From Amycolatopsis thailandensis (GTDB lineage: Bacteria > Actinomycetota > Actinomycetes > Mycobacteriales > Pseudonocardiaceae), in assembly GCF_002234405.1 (NCBI RefSeq), contig NZ_NMQT01000080.1, forward strand, positions 1-38,385: a stretch of DNA of 38,385 nucleotides. The letters run 5' to 3'. Of this stretch, positions 1 through 6,785 are shown piece by piece (position 1 is the first letter of the stretch; each line of letters starts with the position of its first letter). The position numbers and the translations under genes were made by a program. Under the pieces are notes generated by a model. It worked only from the letters and a program-made list of their open reading frames with translations. It was not told the DNA's origin and did not search any database.

Positions 1-9
1 TCCAGGTGG

Positions 10-53
10 TCGTGAGTGGTAAAGCGCGTTAGAACGACACTTACCACTCACGA
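10..53. repeat. Intergenic hairpin (13-bp arms)
   Basis: Arms 10-22 (TCGTGAGTGGTAA) and 41-53 are perfect reverse complements around an 18-nt loop. It is the first of several long inverted repeats in the window. What lies to its left is outside the window, so its owner gene is unknown; it could end a gene entering from the left or be a second stop signal behind the DUF3040 gene. Confidence 0.75.
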
Positions 54-78
54 GACCCACCCGGCCGACACGCAGGAC

Positions 79-125
79 AACGCGAACATGCCGACGAGGC
101 CAGGCCCCGTCGGCATGTTCGCGTT
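79..125 (-). terminator. Stem-loop terminator after the DUF3040 gene
   Basis: Perfect 18-bp arms 79-96 and 108-125 with an 11-nt loop start 9 nt beyond the stop codon of the minus-strand DUF3040 gene. No long T tract follows, as is common for actinobacterial intrinsic terminators. Confidence 0.7.
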
Positions 126-133
126 TGTGAGAG

Positions 134-550
134 CTACTGCTCCTCGAAGCGCTGGCGGAAGCGCTCTTCCATGCGCTGGGTGAACGAGCTCCGGCGCGGG
201 GACGACTTACCGCCGCCTCCTCCGCCGGCCCCCGGGCCACCGCTCTCCTTACCGCCCTCCGATTCGGCTCCGTGCCGAATCGATGTGACGGCCATCATGA
301 CTCCGAAGAACATCACGAGGAACCCGAGCACGCTGATCACTGGGATCTCGGCCACCCGGATGTTGACCACCACGCCGAGCACCAAAAGTGCGACGCCCAC
401 TACGAACAGGGCGATGCCCTGCAAACGCCGTCGGCGGGCGGGGCGGCGCAACCGGGTGCCTCGCACCGTGGATGCGAACTTGGGGTCCTCGGCATAGAGC
501 TCGCGCTCGATCTGATCGAGCAGCCGCTGCTCATGCTCGGAGAGTGGCAT
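134..550 (-). CDS. DUF3040 family membrane protein
   Basis: 138 aa. The N-terminus (PLSEHEQRLLDQIERELYAEDPKFAS) is the hallmark of the DUF3040 family of small actinobacterial membrane proteins of unknown function. A basic stretch at residues 31-43 precedes two predicted transmembrane helices (about 43-63 and 70-91), followed by a glycine-rich, then charged cytoplasmic tail (GGPGAGGGGGG, then RMEERFRQRFEEQ). The ATG is preceded by a GGAGGAGG-type ribosome binding site. It appears monocistronic, with a terminator directly downstream. The family is often near division or cell-wall genes, but nothing next to it here gives it a role. Confidence 0.9.
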   Translation of the reverse strand: MPLSEHEQRLLDQIERELYAEDPKFASTVRGTRLRRPARRRRLQGIALFVVGVALLVLGVVVNIRVAEIPVISVLGFLVMFFGVMMAVTSIRHGAESEGGKESGGPGAGGGGGGKSSPRRSSFTQRMEERFRQRFEEQ

Positions 551-747
551 CTTTCCTCCTCCGGCACAGCTGTCGCGGGCGCCGGGCCGCGCAACGTCAT
601 GGACCCAACAGACAACCCCAGGCGGGGTGTCTCTGTCCAGGATACGAGCCCCGCGCTCGTCCGACTACCCGATCCCGTATCCGGAAGGGATCGAATTGGC
701 CGAAACCACCCGACTCGGCTCTCTCGAAGACGGCTGAGCAGCCAATG

Positions 748-1995
748 TCACTGGTCACGGGGGGTCAGCAGTGACGCGGGCCGCACGGCGGCCGCACCGA
801 ACTTCGACCTCGCGACGTCGGCCGCGACTTCCGCATCCCGCCAACGGGGTTCCGATGAGTCGAAAAGCAGCTGCTCCCCATCACTCTCCGTGTCCAATCC
901 CTCGACTCTTACGCCGATCAGGCGGACTGCGCCCGTCGGCGCGTGCTCGGTGAGGAGTTCGACGGCGGTGCGGTGGATGTCCCGGGCCACATCCACTCCG
1001 ACGGCGGTTGTCCTGGCCCGGGTGATCGTCTTGAAATCCGCGAACCGGACCTTGATCGACACCGTCCGGCCGCGCAGCCCCCGGCGGCGCAGGGTCGCGG
1101 CGACGCGTTCCGACAACCGGAGCAGTTCCAGCCCGAGCGCCGAGCGGTCGTGGAGGTCGACGTCGAAGGTCACTTCGGCGCCGATCGACTTGTCCGGGGT
1201 CTCCGGGATCACCTCGCGTTCGTCGTGCCCGTTCGCGAGCGCCCACAGGTGCTCCCCCAGCGCCCGGCCCAGCGAGCGCCGCAAGCGGGCCAGCGGCGCG
1301 GTGGCGACGTCGGCGATGGTGTCGAGGCCCTGCTGCCGCAGATGTTCTTCCGTGCGCTTGCCGACGCCCCACAGCGCCGACACCGGCAGCGGGTGCAGGA
1401 ACGCGAGCGTCTCGGCCGCCGGGACGACGACCATGCCGTCCGGTTTCGCCATCCCGGACGCCAGCTTGGCGACGAACTTGACCTTCGCGACGCCGACCGA
1501 ACAGCTGATCCCGAAGTCGGCGGCCACCCGCTCCCGGATCCAGGCGCCGAGCCGCGCGGGCGAGGAGTCCAGCCGCTTGAGCGCCCCGCTGACGTCCAGG
1601 AAGGCCTCGTCCAGGCTGAGTGGCTCCACCAGAGGTGTCAGCTCGCGGAAGATCCCCATGACACCCTGGGACACCTCGCCGTACAAGCCGGGTGTCGGGG
1701 TGATGCAGATCAGCTGCGGGCAGAGCCGCTTGGCTGTCGAGAACGGCATGGCCGACCGGACGCCGAACTCGCGCGCCGCGTAGCTCGCGGCCGCGACGAC
1801 CGACCTCGGGCCGCCGCCGGAGACGACCACCGGCTTGCCCGCCAGCTCCGGGCGCGTGCGCAGCTCACAGGACACGAAGAAGGCGTCCATGTCGACGTGC
1901 AGCAGGCCGCAGCCGGTGTCGTCGGGCCAGGTGGTGGCCCCGGTCGTCACCCGGTAGCGGGCCATCCCACCCGGCAGCTCAGCGTTTCTCCCCAC
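748..1995 (-). CDS. dinB: DNA polymerase IV (Y-family, DinB)
   Basis: 415 aa, error-prone translesion polymerase. Metal-binding palm motifs are visible: LHVDMDAFF at residues 32-40 and SLDEAFLDV at 127-135; the finger segment YAAREFGVRSAMPFSTAKRLCP lies between them. A helix-hairpin-helix thumb (VSALWGVGKRTEEHL) and little-finger domain follow. Near the C-terminus QLLFD resembles a beta-clamp binding peptide. The GTG at 1995 is chosen because TAGCGT lies exactly 6 nt upstream, the spacing of leaderless actinobacterial transcripts; an in-frame ATG at codon 11 is the alternative. Length fits the family. No SOS box was recognised upstream. Confidence 0.93.
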   Translation of the reverse strand: MGRNAELPGGMARYRVTTGATTWPDDTGCGLLHVDMDAFFVSCELRTRPELAGKPVVVSGGGPRSVVAAASYAAREFGVRSAMPFSTAKRLCPQLICITPTPGLYGEVSQGVMGIFRELTPLVEPLSLDEAFLDVSGALKRLDSSPARLGAWIRERVAADFGISCSVGVAKVKFVAKLASGMAKPDGMVVVPAAETLAFLHPLPVSALWGVGKRTEEHLRQQGLDTIADVATAPLARLRRSLGRALGEHLWALANGHDEREVIPETPDKSIGAEVTFDVDLHDRSALGLELLRLSERVAATLRRRGLRGRTVSIKVRFADFKTITRARTTAVGVDVARDIHRTAVELLTEHAPTGAVRLIGVRVEGLDTESDGEQLLFDSSEPRWRDAEVAADVARSKFGAAAVRPASLLTPRDQ

Positions 1996-2001
1996 GGGTG
2001 G

Positions 2002-2007
2002 ACGCTA
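2002..2007 (-). promoter_or_regulatory. -10 element of dinB (leaderless)
   Basis: TAGCGT on the minus strand, 6 nt before the GTG of dinB. No convincing -35 hexamer was seen 17 nt further upstream. Confidence 0.55.
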
Positions 2008-2048
2008 GCCGGGACCACCGACAATTCCCGCCGCGCCCGACCCCGAAG

Positions 2049-2103
2049 TGTCATGAAAGGGTCGTTCAGGACACTTTTCGTCCTGAACGACCCTTTCATG
2101 ACA
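2049..2103. terminator. Long hairpin, 23-bp perfect arms, 51-nt-core family
   Basis: Arms 2049-2071 and 2081-2103 are perfect reverse complements with a 9-nt loop (CACTTTTCG). It lies downstream of the minus-strand methyltransferase gene and upstream of dinB, so it probably terminates the former. From the ATG at 2053 the core is 51 nt and open in frame (MKGSFRTLFVLNDPFMT), as in the relatives at 17.6, 18.2 and 38.2 kb. Confidence 0.75.
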
Positions 2104-2127
2104 TCCGGAGAAGCTCGCGACCGAGGG

Positions 2128-2862
2128 TCAGGCCGGGCGACGGGCCAGGACGTGCAGCCGGCTGGAGATGTCCCGCAGCGGCGACACGGAAGCGGCCGCC
2201 AGCTCGAACTCCGCCAGGTCCTCTTCCCGCACCCCGCCGGGCACGAAGTCCGCCACGACCCCGTCGCCTTGCAGCGAGATCACGTCGAGTCCGACGGCGA
2301 TCAGCTGCGCGCGGAGAGCCTCGGCGTCGAAGCGCCGCAGCACGGTCTCCCGGCCGCCGCCCAGCACGCCGCTCTCGGCCGCGAGCAGCTCCCGCGCCTC
2401 GCCGAGCCGTCCGGCCAGCGCGCGCTGCAGGATCGCGGCGTGGCGGTTCGCCACCAGCACCGAGACCGCGCCGCCGGGTTTGACCGCGGCGGCCAGCGCG
2501 GCGAGGACGAGCGCCGGGTCGTCGACGACTTCGAGCAGTCCGTGCGCGAGGACGAGGTCGGCCGATCCGTCCGCGACGTGGGCTCCGAGCGCGTCGGAGT
2601 CGTCGGCGATCACGGTGATGCTGCCGGAGACGCCCTCCTCCTCCGCCCGGCGGCGCAGGGTCGCCAGGGCGTTCGGGTTGGGCTCGACCACGGTCACCAG
2701 GCAGCCCGCCGAGGCCAGTGGCACCGCCCAGCCGCCGCTGCCGCCGCCGACGTCGACGACGTGCGGCTGGTGTTCGCCTCGCGCTCGTGCGGCCCGGAGT
2801 TCTGCTTCGAGAACCCGGCGAACCGCCCCCGATCCCCGCGTGGCCACGGTGTCCGTCTTCAT
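2128..2862 (-). CDS. Class I SAM-dependent methyltransferase
   Basis: 244 aa. Motif I (VVDVGGGSGGWAVPLA, about residues 35-50), the acidic end of strand 2 (VTVVEPNP, 57-64), a motif II-like stretch (ADLVLAHGLLEVV) and a motif III-like stretch (KPGGAVSVLV) give a Rossmann methyltransferase resembling the SmtA/CmoM group. The substrate cannot be read from sequence. The open frame extends upstream, but the start is placed at the ATG at 2862 because conserved sequence begins there and TACCCT lies 8 nt upstream, consistent with a leaderless mRNA. It is divergent from the ParA gene, about 110 bp apart. Confidence 0.85.
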   Translation of the reverse strand: MKTDTVATRGSGAVRRVLEAELRAARARGEHQPHVVDVGGGSGGWAVPLASAGCLVTVVEPNPNALATLRRRAEEEGVSGSITVIADDSDALGAHVADGSADLVLAHGLLEVVDDPALVLAALAAAVKPGGAVSVLVANRHAAILQRALAGRLGEARELLAAESGVLGGGRETVLRRFDAEALRAQLIAVGLDVISLQGDGVVADFVPGGVREEDLAEFELAAASVSPLRDISSRLHVLARRPA

Positions 2863-2870
2863 AAACGCAC

Positions 2871-2876
2871 AGGGTA
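2871..2876 (-). promoter_or_regulatory. -10 element of the methyltransferase gene
   Basis: TACCCT on the minus strand, 8 nt before the ATG; supports the short start over the upstream extension. Confidence 0.45.
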
Positions 2877-2958
2877 ATGCCCGCCTTCGCCGGCCCGCCG
2901 GGTGTAGTCCGATGCGGTGTTCGACACCTTGCCAAGGAGCCGCCACGCCGACTGCCCG

Positions 2959-2964
2959 TAGGCT
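2959..2964 (+). promoter_or_regulatory. -10 element of the ParA gene
   Basis: TAGGCT, 7 nt before the GTG start; typical TAnnnT hexamer of a leaderless actinobacterial gene. Confidence 0.55.
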
Positions 2965-2971
2965 GTACCGA

Positions 2972-3838
2972 GTGCACACGGTCGCTGTTCTCAGCCTGAA
3001 GGGTGGCGTCGGCAAAACGACGGTCGCCCTCGGTGTCGCGTCCGCCGCGCTGCGTAGGGGCGCCCGGACTCTCGTGGCCGACCTCGACCCGCAAGGCAAC
3101 GCCACCACCTCGCTGGACCCGCCCTTCACCGACCGCACGCTGGCCGACGTCCTGGAGACGCCGGTGCGCTCGGTGCTCGAACGCGCGATCGCGCCCAGCG
3201 TGTGGAGCGATCAGATCGACGTCCTCGTCGGCGCCGAAGAGCTGGAGATGCTCAACGAGCCCGACGCCGACAGCCGACGGCTGGAGAACCTCTCCCGCGC
3301 GCTCGACGAACTGCACACGAACCCGCTGCGCGAGGAACCGTACGAACTGGTGATCCTCGACTGCCCGCCGTCGCTCGGCAGGCTGACCCGCTCGGCGCTG
3401 GTGGCCGCGGACAGCGCCCTGATCGTCACCGAGCCGACGATGTACGCCGTCTCCGGTGCCCGCCGGGCGCTCGACGCGATCGAGAAGATCCGCGAGGAGC
3501 AGAACCCGGGCCTGCGGCCGATCGGCGTCGTGGTCAACAAGCTCCGCGTGCGCTCCTACGAGCACCAGTTCCGGGTGGCGGAGCTGCGGGAGAACTTCGG
3601 CCCGCTGGTCATGCCGACGGCCATCCCGGACAGGCTCGCGGTGCAGCAGGCGCAGGGCGCGTGCAGCCCGATCCACGAATGGCACTCCCCCGGCGCGCAG
3701 GAGATCGCGCTCACCTTCAACATGGTGCTGGCGAAGGTCCTCCGCTCCAGCCGGGCCGGACGGCATCGCGTCCGCGGCGAGGAAGAACCCGAGACCACCG
3801 AAGAGTCCGCCAAGCTGAGCGACACCGGCACCGGGTAG
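2972..3838 (+). CDS. ParA/Soj-family ATPase (orphan)
   Basis: 288 aa. Deviant Walker A KGGVGKTT at residues 10-17, Walker A' DLDPQGNAT at about 38-46, Walker B VILDCPPSLG near 130, and the VVNK/NKL motif mark a ParA/Soj/MinD-type ATPase. No parB gene or parS-like repeat is adjacent, so this is an orphan ParA rather than the chromosomal partition pair; such proteins position cargo or regulate division. The basic and acidic C-terminal tail (RSSRAGRHRVRGEEEPETTEESAK) looks disordered. GTG at 2972 is chosen from the TAGGCT box 7 nt upstream. The Nei-type glycosylase gene starts 6 nt after the stop, so the two are probably co-transcribed. Confidence 0.88.
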   Translation: MHTVAVLSLKGGVGKTTVALGVASAALRRGARTLVADLDPQGNATTSLDPPFTDRTLADVLETPVRSVLERAIAPSVWSDQIDVLVGAEELEMLNEPDADSRRLENLSRALDELHTNPLREEPYELVILDCPPSLGRLTRSALVAADSALIVTEPTMYAVSGARRALDAIEKIREEQNPGLRPIGVVVNKLRVRSYEHQFRVAELRENFGPLVMPTAIPDRLAVQQAQGACSPIHEWHSPGAQEIALTFNMVLAKVLRSSRAGRHRVRGEEEPETTEESAKLSDTGTG

Positions 3839-3844
3839 ACGCCG

Positions 3845-4648
3845 ATGCCCGAAGGCGACACCGTCTTCCTCGCCGGCAAGGTCCTCGACAAGGCACTGGC
3901 CGGGAAGACCCTGCTGCGCGGCGAGTTCAGGGTCCCGCGGCTGGCCACGACGGATCTCGCCGGACGCGACGTGCTCGGCGTCGGCACGGTCGGCAAGCAT
4001 CTGCTGACCCGGTTGTCCGGCGATCTCACCCTGCACAGCCACCTCCGCATGGACGGCAAATGGGACGTCTACCGGACGGGCGCGCGCTGGCGGCATCCGG
4101 CGCATCAGGCCAGGGTCATCCTCGCCACCGAAGATCTGCAGGCGATCGGGTTCCGCGTGCACGACCTCGAACTCGTGCCCACGGACGAAGAACACCGGCT
4201 GGTCGGCCACCTCGGCCCGGATCTGCTCGATCCACAGTGGACGGATGAGCTGGCGGCGCGGGCAGCGGCCGCGCTGGCCGCGGATCCGGATCGTGAACTG
4301 GGCGACGCCTTGCTGGATCAGCGGATCATGGCGGGTATCGGGAACATGTACAAGGTCGAGATGTGCTTCCTGCTCGGCGTCACCCCGTGGACGCCGGTGT
4401 CCGGAGTGGACCCCGCCAAAGCCGTCGCGCTCGGCCGCAAACTGTTGAAGAGCAACGCCTGGCGCACCTCGCAGACCACGACCGGGGACCTGCGCCGCGG
4501 CCGTGAGCACTGGGTCTACGAGCGGACCAAACAAGGGTGTTTCCGCTGCGGCGGCAGGCTCCGGATCGAATCCCAGGGGCCCGGGCACCAGGCGAGACCG
4601 ACCTGGTTCTGCCCGAAATGCCAGTCCGGACCCGCTCCCGGCGGCTAA
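3845..4648 (+). CDS. Fpg/Nei-family DNA glycosylase (endonuclease VIII type)
   Basis: 267 aa, bifunctional base-excision glycosylase/AP lyase for oxidised bases. The N-terminus PEGDTV supplies the catalytic Pro2 and Glu3 of the family; the PEGDTV form is typical of actinobacterial Nei2. The helix-two-turn-helix is seen as MAGIGNMYKVEMCFL (about 160-175). A C-terminal zinc finger has CFRCG and CPKC pairs around 230-260. The protein is full length. It follows the ParA gene after 6 nt; its TAA stop overlaps the -10 box of the following uORF. Confidence 0.92.
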   Translation: MPEGDTVFLAGKVLDKALAGKTLLRGEFRVPRLATTDLAGRDVLGVGTVGKHLLTRLSGDLTLHSHLRMDGKWDVYRTGARWRHPAHQARVILATEDLQAIGFRVHDLELVPTDEEHRLVGHLGPDLLDPQWTDELAARAAAALAADPDRELGDALLDQRIMAGIGNMYKVEMCFLLGVTPWTPVSGVDPAKAVALGRKLLKSNAWRTSQTTTGDLRRGREHWVYERTKQGCFRCGGRLRIESQGPGHQARPTWFCPKCQSGPAPGG

Positions 4649-4651
4649 GCT
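4646..4651 (+). promoter_or_regulatory. -10 element for the uORF/adenosine deaminase transcript
   Basis: TAAGCT overlaps the TAA stop of the glycosylase gene and lies exactly 6 nt before the GTG of a 20-codon ORF, so transcription probably starts at or next to that GTG. Confidence 0.5.
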
Positions 4652-4657
4652 GGCTTC

Positions 4658-4720
4658 GTGACGCTGTTCAAGCTCCCGCTCTACGGGGCCGACACCGAAC
4701 GCGGCGACCTCGCTCCCTGA
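4658..4720 (+). CDS. Leaderless 20-aa upstream ORF before the deaminase
   Basis: GTG at 4658 opens a 20-codon frame (begins MTLFKLPLYG, ends GDLAP) stopping with TGA at 4718-4720, 53 nt before the deaminase ATG. No Shine-Dalgarno is present, but TAAGCT lies 6 nt upstream. The last codons (GCT CCC TGA) form the left arm of the stem that covers the deaminase ribosome binding site, so a ribosome reaching the stop would open it. The peptide resembles no family I recognise. It may instead be chance open sequence; conservation in relatives would decide. Confidence 0.4.
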   Translation: MTLFKLPLYGADTERGDLAP

Positions 4721-4767
4721 GCCGCCCGCTCCCTCTCACGTCACCCTTCACTTCTTTCCCAGGGAGC
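4712..4767 (+). promoter_or_regulatory. RBS-sequestering hairpin before adenosine deaminase
   Basis: GCTCCCTG (4712-4719) is perfectly complementary to CAGGGAGC (4760-4767), which contains the AGGGAG ribosome binding site of the deaminase ATG at 4774. A second GCTCCCT copy at 4728-4734 can pair with the same RBS. Two competing anti-RBS copies, one of them inside the uORF, suggest translation-coupled or switch-like control. Confidence 0.45.
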
Positions 4768-4773
4768 TTTGTC

Positions 4774-5823
4774 ATGCCCGGAATCCTCACGGGCGAGGCG
4801 CTGCGCGCGTTCGTGCACGCCCTGCCCAAGGTCGAACTCCACGTCCACCTCGTCGGCTCGGCGAGCCTGCCCACGGTCCTGGAACTGGCCCGGCGCCGCC
4901 CGTCGGCCGGGGTGCCGACCGAGGCGGGCGAACTCGCCCACTTCTTCACCTTCCGCGATTTCCCGCATTTCCTCCGCAACTACCTGGCGGTGACGTCGCT
5001 GGTGCGCGACGCCCGCGACATCCACACCCTCGTCACCGGGCTGGCGGCGGATCTGGCCGCGCAGAACGCCCGCTACGCCGAAGTGACGGTCACGCCCTAC
5101 AACCACGTCCTCGACGGCATGTCGGCGGACGATCTGCTCACCGGTCTCGCCACCGGCAGGGCGGCGGCGCGCGCGGACCACGGAGTGGAACTGGCCTGGT
5201 GCTTCGACATTCCCGGCGAGAAGGGAGTCGTCGCCGGGCGCGAGACGGTCGTGTTCGCGCTCCGCGAACGTCCCGAGGGCCTGGTGTCCTTCGGGCTCGG
5301 AGGACCCGAGGTCGGGGTCGGCCGGGCGCAGTTCGCCCCGTTCTTCACCGCGGCGAGGGAAGCCGGGCTGCACAGCGTCCCGCACGCGGGCGAGACCACC
5401 GGACCGGCCACCGTCTGGTCGGCGGTGCACGATCTCGGCGCCGAACGGATCGGGCACGGCGTCGGCGCGCACACCGATCCGGCGCTCCTGGAATACCTTG
5501 CGAAGCAAAGGATCCCGCTGGAGGTCTGCCCCACGTCGAATATCCGTACCGGACAGTTCCCGTCGATCGAAGCGCATCCGGTGCGGCGCCTGCTCGACCA
5601 CGGCGTGATGGTCACGCTCAACACCGACGACCCGCCGATGTTCGGCGCCACCCTGGACGGCGAGTACGTGGCGGTCGCCGAAACCCTGGGCCTGACGGCG
5701 GACGAAATCGCCCGGTTCGCGAAGAACGCCGTGGAAGCGTCTTTTCAGCCCTCGGCGGACAAAACGGCCCTCCTGACGGAGATCGAAGAAATCTTGTTGC
5801 AGGACCTCGAACCCCTCGCATAG
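4774..5823 (+). CDS. add: Adenosine deaminase family protein
   Basis: 349 aa zinc hydrolase of the adenosine/adenine deaminase family, acting in purine salvage. Metal and catalytic motifs are present: HVHLVGS (N-terminal HxH), PHAGET (HAGE), RIGHG, EVCPTSN and the terminal NTDDPPMF. The HVHLVGS form is common in actinobacterial deaminases; aminodeoxyfutalosine or adenine as substrate cannot be excluded. The ATG at 4774 is chosen because AGGGAG lies 7 nt upstream and conserved sequence (LPKVELHVHL) begins soon after; the open frame runs further upstream but overlaps the glycosylase gene. Translation is probably controlled by the upstream hairpin/uORF. A promoter for the downstream RNA element lies inside its 3' end. 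Confidence 0.87.
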   Translation: MPGILTGEALRAFVHALPKVELHVHLVGSASLPTVLELARRRPSAGVPTEAGELAHFFTFRDFPHFLRNYLAVTSLVRDARDIHTLVTGLAADLAAQNARYAEVTVTPYNHVLDGMSADDLLTGLATGRAAARADHGVELAWCFDIPGEKGVVAGRETVVFALRERPEGLVSFGLGGPEVGVGRAQFAPFFTAAREAGLHSVPHAGETTGPATVWSAVHDLGAERIGHGVGAHTDPALLEYLAKQRIPLEVCPTSNIRTGQFPSIEAHPVRRLLDHGVMVTLNTDDPPMFGATLDGEYVAVAETLGLTADEIARFAKNAVEASFQPSADKTALLTEIEEILLQDLEPLA

Positions 5824-5826
5824 CGT
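5797..5826 (+). promoter_or_regulatory. Promoter for the 5.83-6.0 kb RNA element
   Basis: TTGCAG (5797-5802), an 18-nt spacer and TAGCGT (5821-5826) lie at the very end of the deaminase gene and would start an RNA near 5833. Confidence 0.45.
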
Positions 5827-5832
5827 GGCGGT

Positions 5833-6005
5833 ACACGAGAGAGGAGGTGGTCCTAAGTTGTATTCCAACAGGACTCGTGAGGTGACTGTCCGCTAGCGGA
5901 CCGCACGCGTAGGACTTTTGAGCAGCGATACAACGCAAGTTGGAGCCACCTTCGGCTCGTCGTCTCTGCTTCGCGTGGTGCCTGATAGCGAATACCAGGC
6001 AGTCA
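5833..6005 (+). ncRNA. Candidate structured RNA / leader with 12-codon ORF
   Basis: No protein gene fits this gene-free stretch. Hairpin A (5849-5874) has GTCCT/AGGAC and inner GTTG/CAAC stems. A perfect 14-nt palindrome GTCCGCTAGCGGAC lies at about 5888-5901. GAGCC/GGCTC (about 5943-5958) and TGCCTG/CAGGCA (about 5980-6002) form further stems. Alternative pairings exist: GTCCTA with TAGGAC at 5910, GTTGTAT with ATACAAC at 5929 and CCAAC with GTTGG at 5939. A GAGGAGG ribosome binding site (5841-5847) precedes a TTG-initiated 12-codon ORF (5858-5896, MYSNRTREVTVR) whose TAG lies in the palindrome. This resembles an attenuator or riboregulator; the mechanism is inference. Confidence 0.45.
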
Positions 6006-6159
6006 CCGGGCCCCCGAGGTTCCCGAGCACCGGTCCGGCTCGGGCCCGGCCGCCGATTCCGGCGTCCGGGAGCCGCCTCGGGGGTACCCCTATTTCCGGG
6101 TTACTCCCTTTGCCCGGGGCGATGTGACCATCCACCGCCCCGGAGAACCGTCCGCCACT

Positions 6160-6176
6160 GTTCCCGTCCCGGGAAC
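6160..6176. promoter_or_regulatory. Dyad operator over the -35 of the GNAT gene
   Basis: GTTCCCG-TCC-CGGGAAC is a perfect 7-bp inverted repeat with a 3-nt centre. It covers the position where the -35 of the GNAT promoter should be, so it is a plausible repressor site; the regulator is unknown. Confidence 0.4.
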
Positions 6177-6189
6177 CCCGCCGACTGGA

Positions 6190-6195
6190 TAGCCT
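6190..6195 (+). promoter_or_regulatory. -10 element of the GNAT gene (leaderless)
   Basis: TAGCCT, exactly 6 nt before the ATG at 6202. The 5824-6201 gap also has a CCGGGGCG/CGCCCCGG stem at 6114-6143. Confidence 0.55.
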
Positions 6196-6201
6196 GACGC
6201 C

Positions 6202-6762
6202 ATGTTGAGGCCCGACTTCCCGATCACCACCCCGCGCCTGACCCTCCGCGCCTTCACCCCCGCGGATCTCGACGAACTCAACTCCTTCCAGTCCCGCGCC
6301 GACGTCGCCCGCTACCTCTACTGGGGTCCGCGCAGCCGGGCCGAATCCGCCGCCGCGCTCGCCAAACGGGTGCACAGCAGCAGTCTTTCGAAGGAAGGTC
6401 AGCTCCTCGCGGTTGCCGTGGAACTGACCGAGACCGGGCAGCTGATCGGCGACCTGAACCTCGAATACCTCAGCAGCGAGCACCGGCAGGGCGAGATCGG
6501 GTTCGTCTTCCACCCCGATCACCACGGCAAGGGGTTCGCCGCGGAGGCCGCCACCGAACTGCTGCGGCTCGGCTTCGAGGAGCTGGGCCTGCACCGGATC
6601 ATCGGCCGCTGTGACGGGCGCAACACCGCGTCGGCCACGCTGATGGAGCGCCTGGGCATGCGCAAGGAAGCGCACCTGCGCGAGAACGAGGTCGTCAAGG
6701 GCGAATGGACCGACGAACTCGTCTTCGCGATGCTGGAAGACGAGTGGAAGGCGAGCGCCTAG
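6202..6762 (+). CDS. GNAT acetyltransferase, RimJ/RimL-like
   Basis: 186 aa. The N-terminal ITTPRLTLRAFTPADLDEL and the acetyl-CoA loop region (FVFHPDHHGKGFAAEAA) followed by LGLHRIIGRCDGRNTASATLMERLGM are characteristic of the RimJ/RimL branch of GNAT acetyltransferases, which acetylate N-termini of ribosomal proteins or small substrates. The substrate is not evident. Start supported by TAGCCT 6 nt upstream. pyrD begins 24 nt after the stop but has its own -10-like box. Confidence 0.85.
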   Translation: MLRPDFPITTPRLTLRAFTPADLDELNSFQSRADVARYLYWGPRSRAESAAALAKRVHSSSLSKEGQLLAVAVELTETGQLIGDLNLEYLSSEHRQGEIGFVFHPDHHGKGFAAEAATELLRLGFEELGLHRIIGRCDGRNTASATLMERLGMRKEAHLRENEVVKGEWTDELVFAMLEDEWKASA

Positions 6763-6773
6763 ATCTCACCAGG

Positions 6774-6779
6774 CATGAT
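6774..6779 (+). promoter_or_regulatory. -10-like element of pyrD
   Basis: CATGAT, 6 nt before the pyrD GTG. It departs from TAnnnT in the first base, as do the boxes of plsC, the pentapeptide gene and the RHH gene. Confidence 0.35.
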
Positions 6780-6785
6780 GGGGCC

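Noticed and set aside
272..1783. Long plus-strand open frame of 503 codons opposite the DUF3040 and dinB genes
   Set aside because: High-GC shadow: low-complexity Arg/Ser composition, no ribosome binding site, and opposite two well-supported minus-strand genes.
2972..3838. Chromosome partition locus (parA with parB/parS)
   Set aside because: No parB gene and no parS-like repeat near the ParA gene; kept as orphan ParA.
2096..4588. 830-codon minus-strand open frame covering the ParA and glycosylase region
   Set aside because: Antisense frame of recognised genes with Arg/Pro/Gly-rich translation; no family motif.
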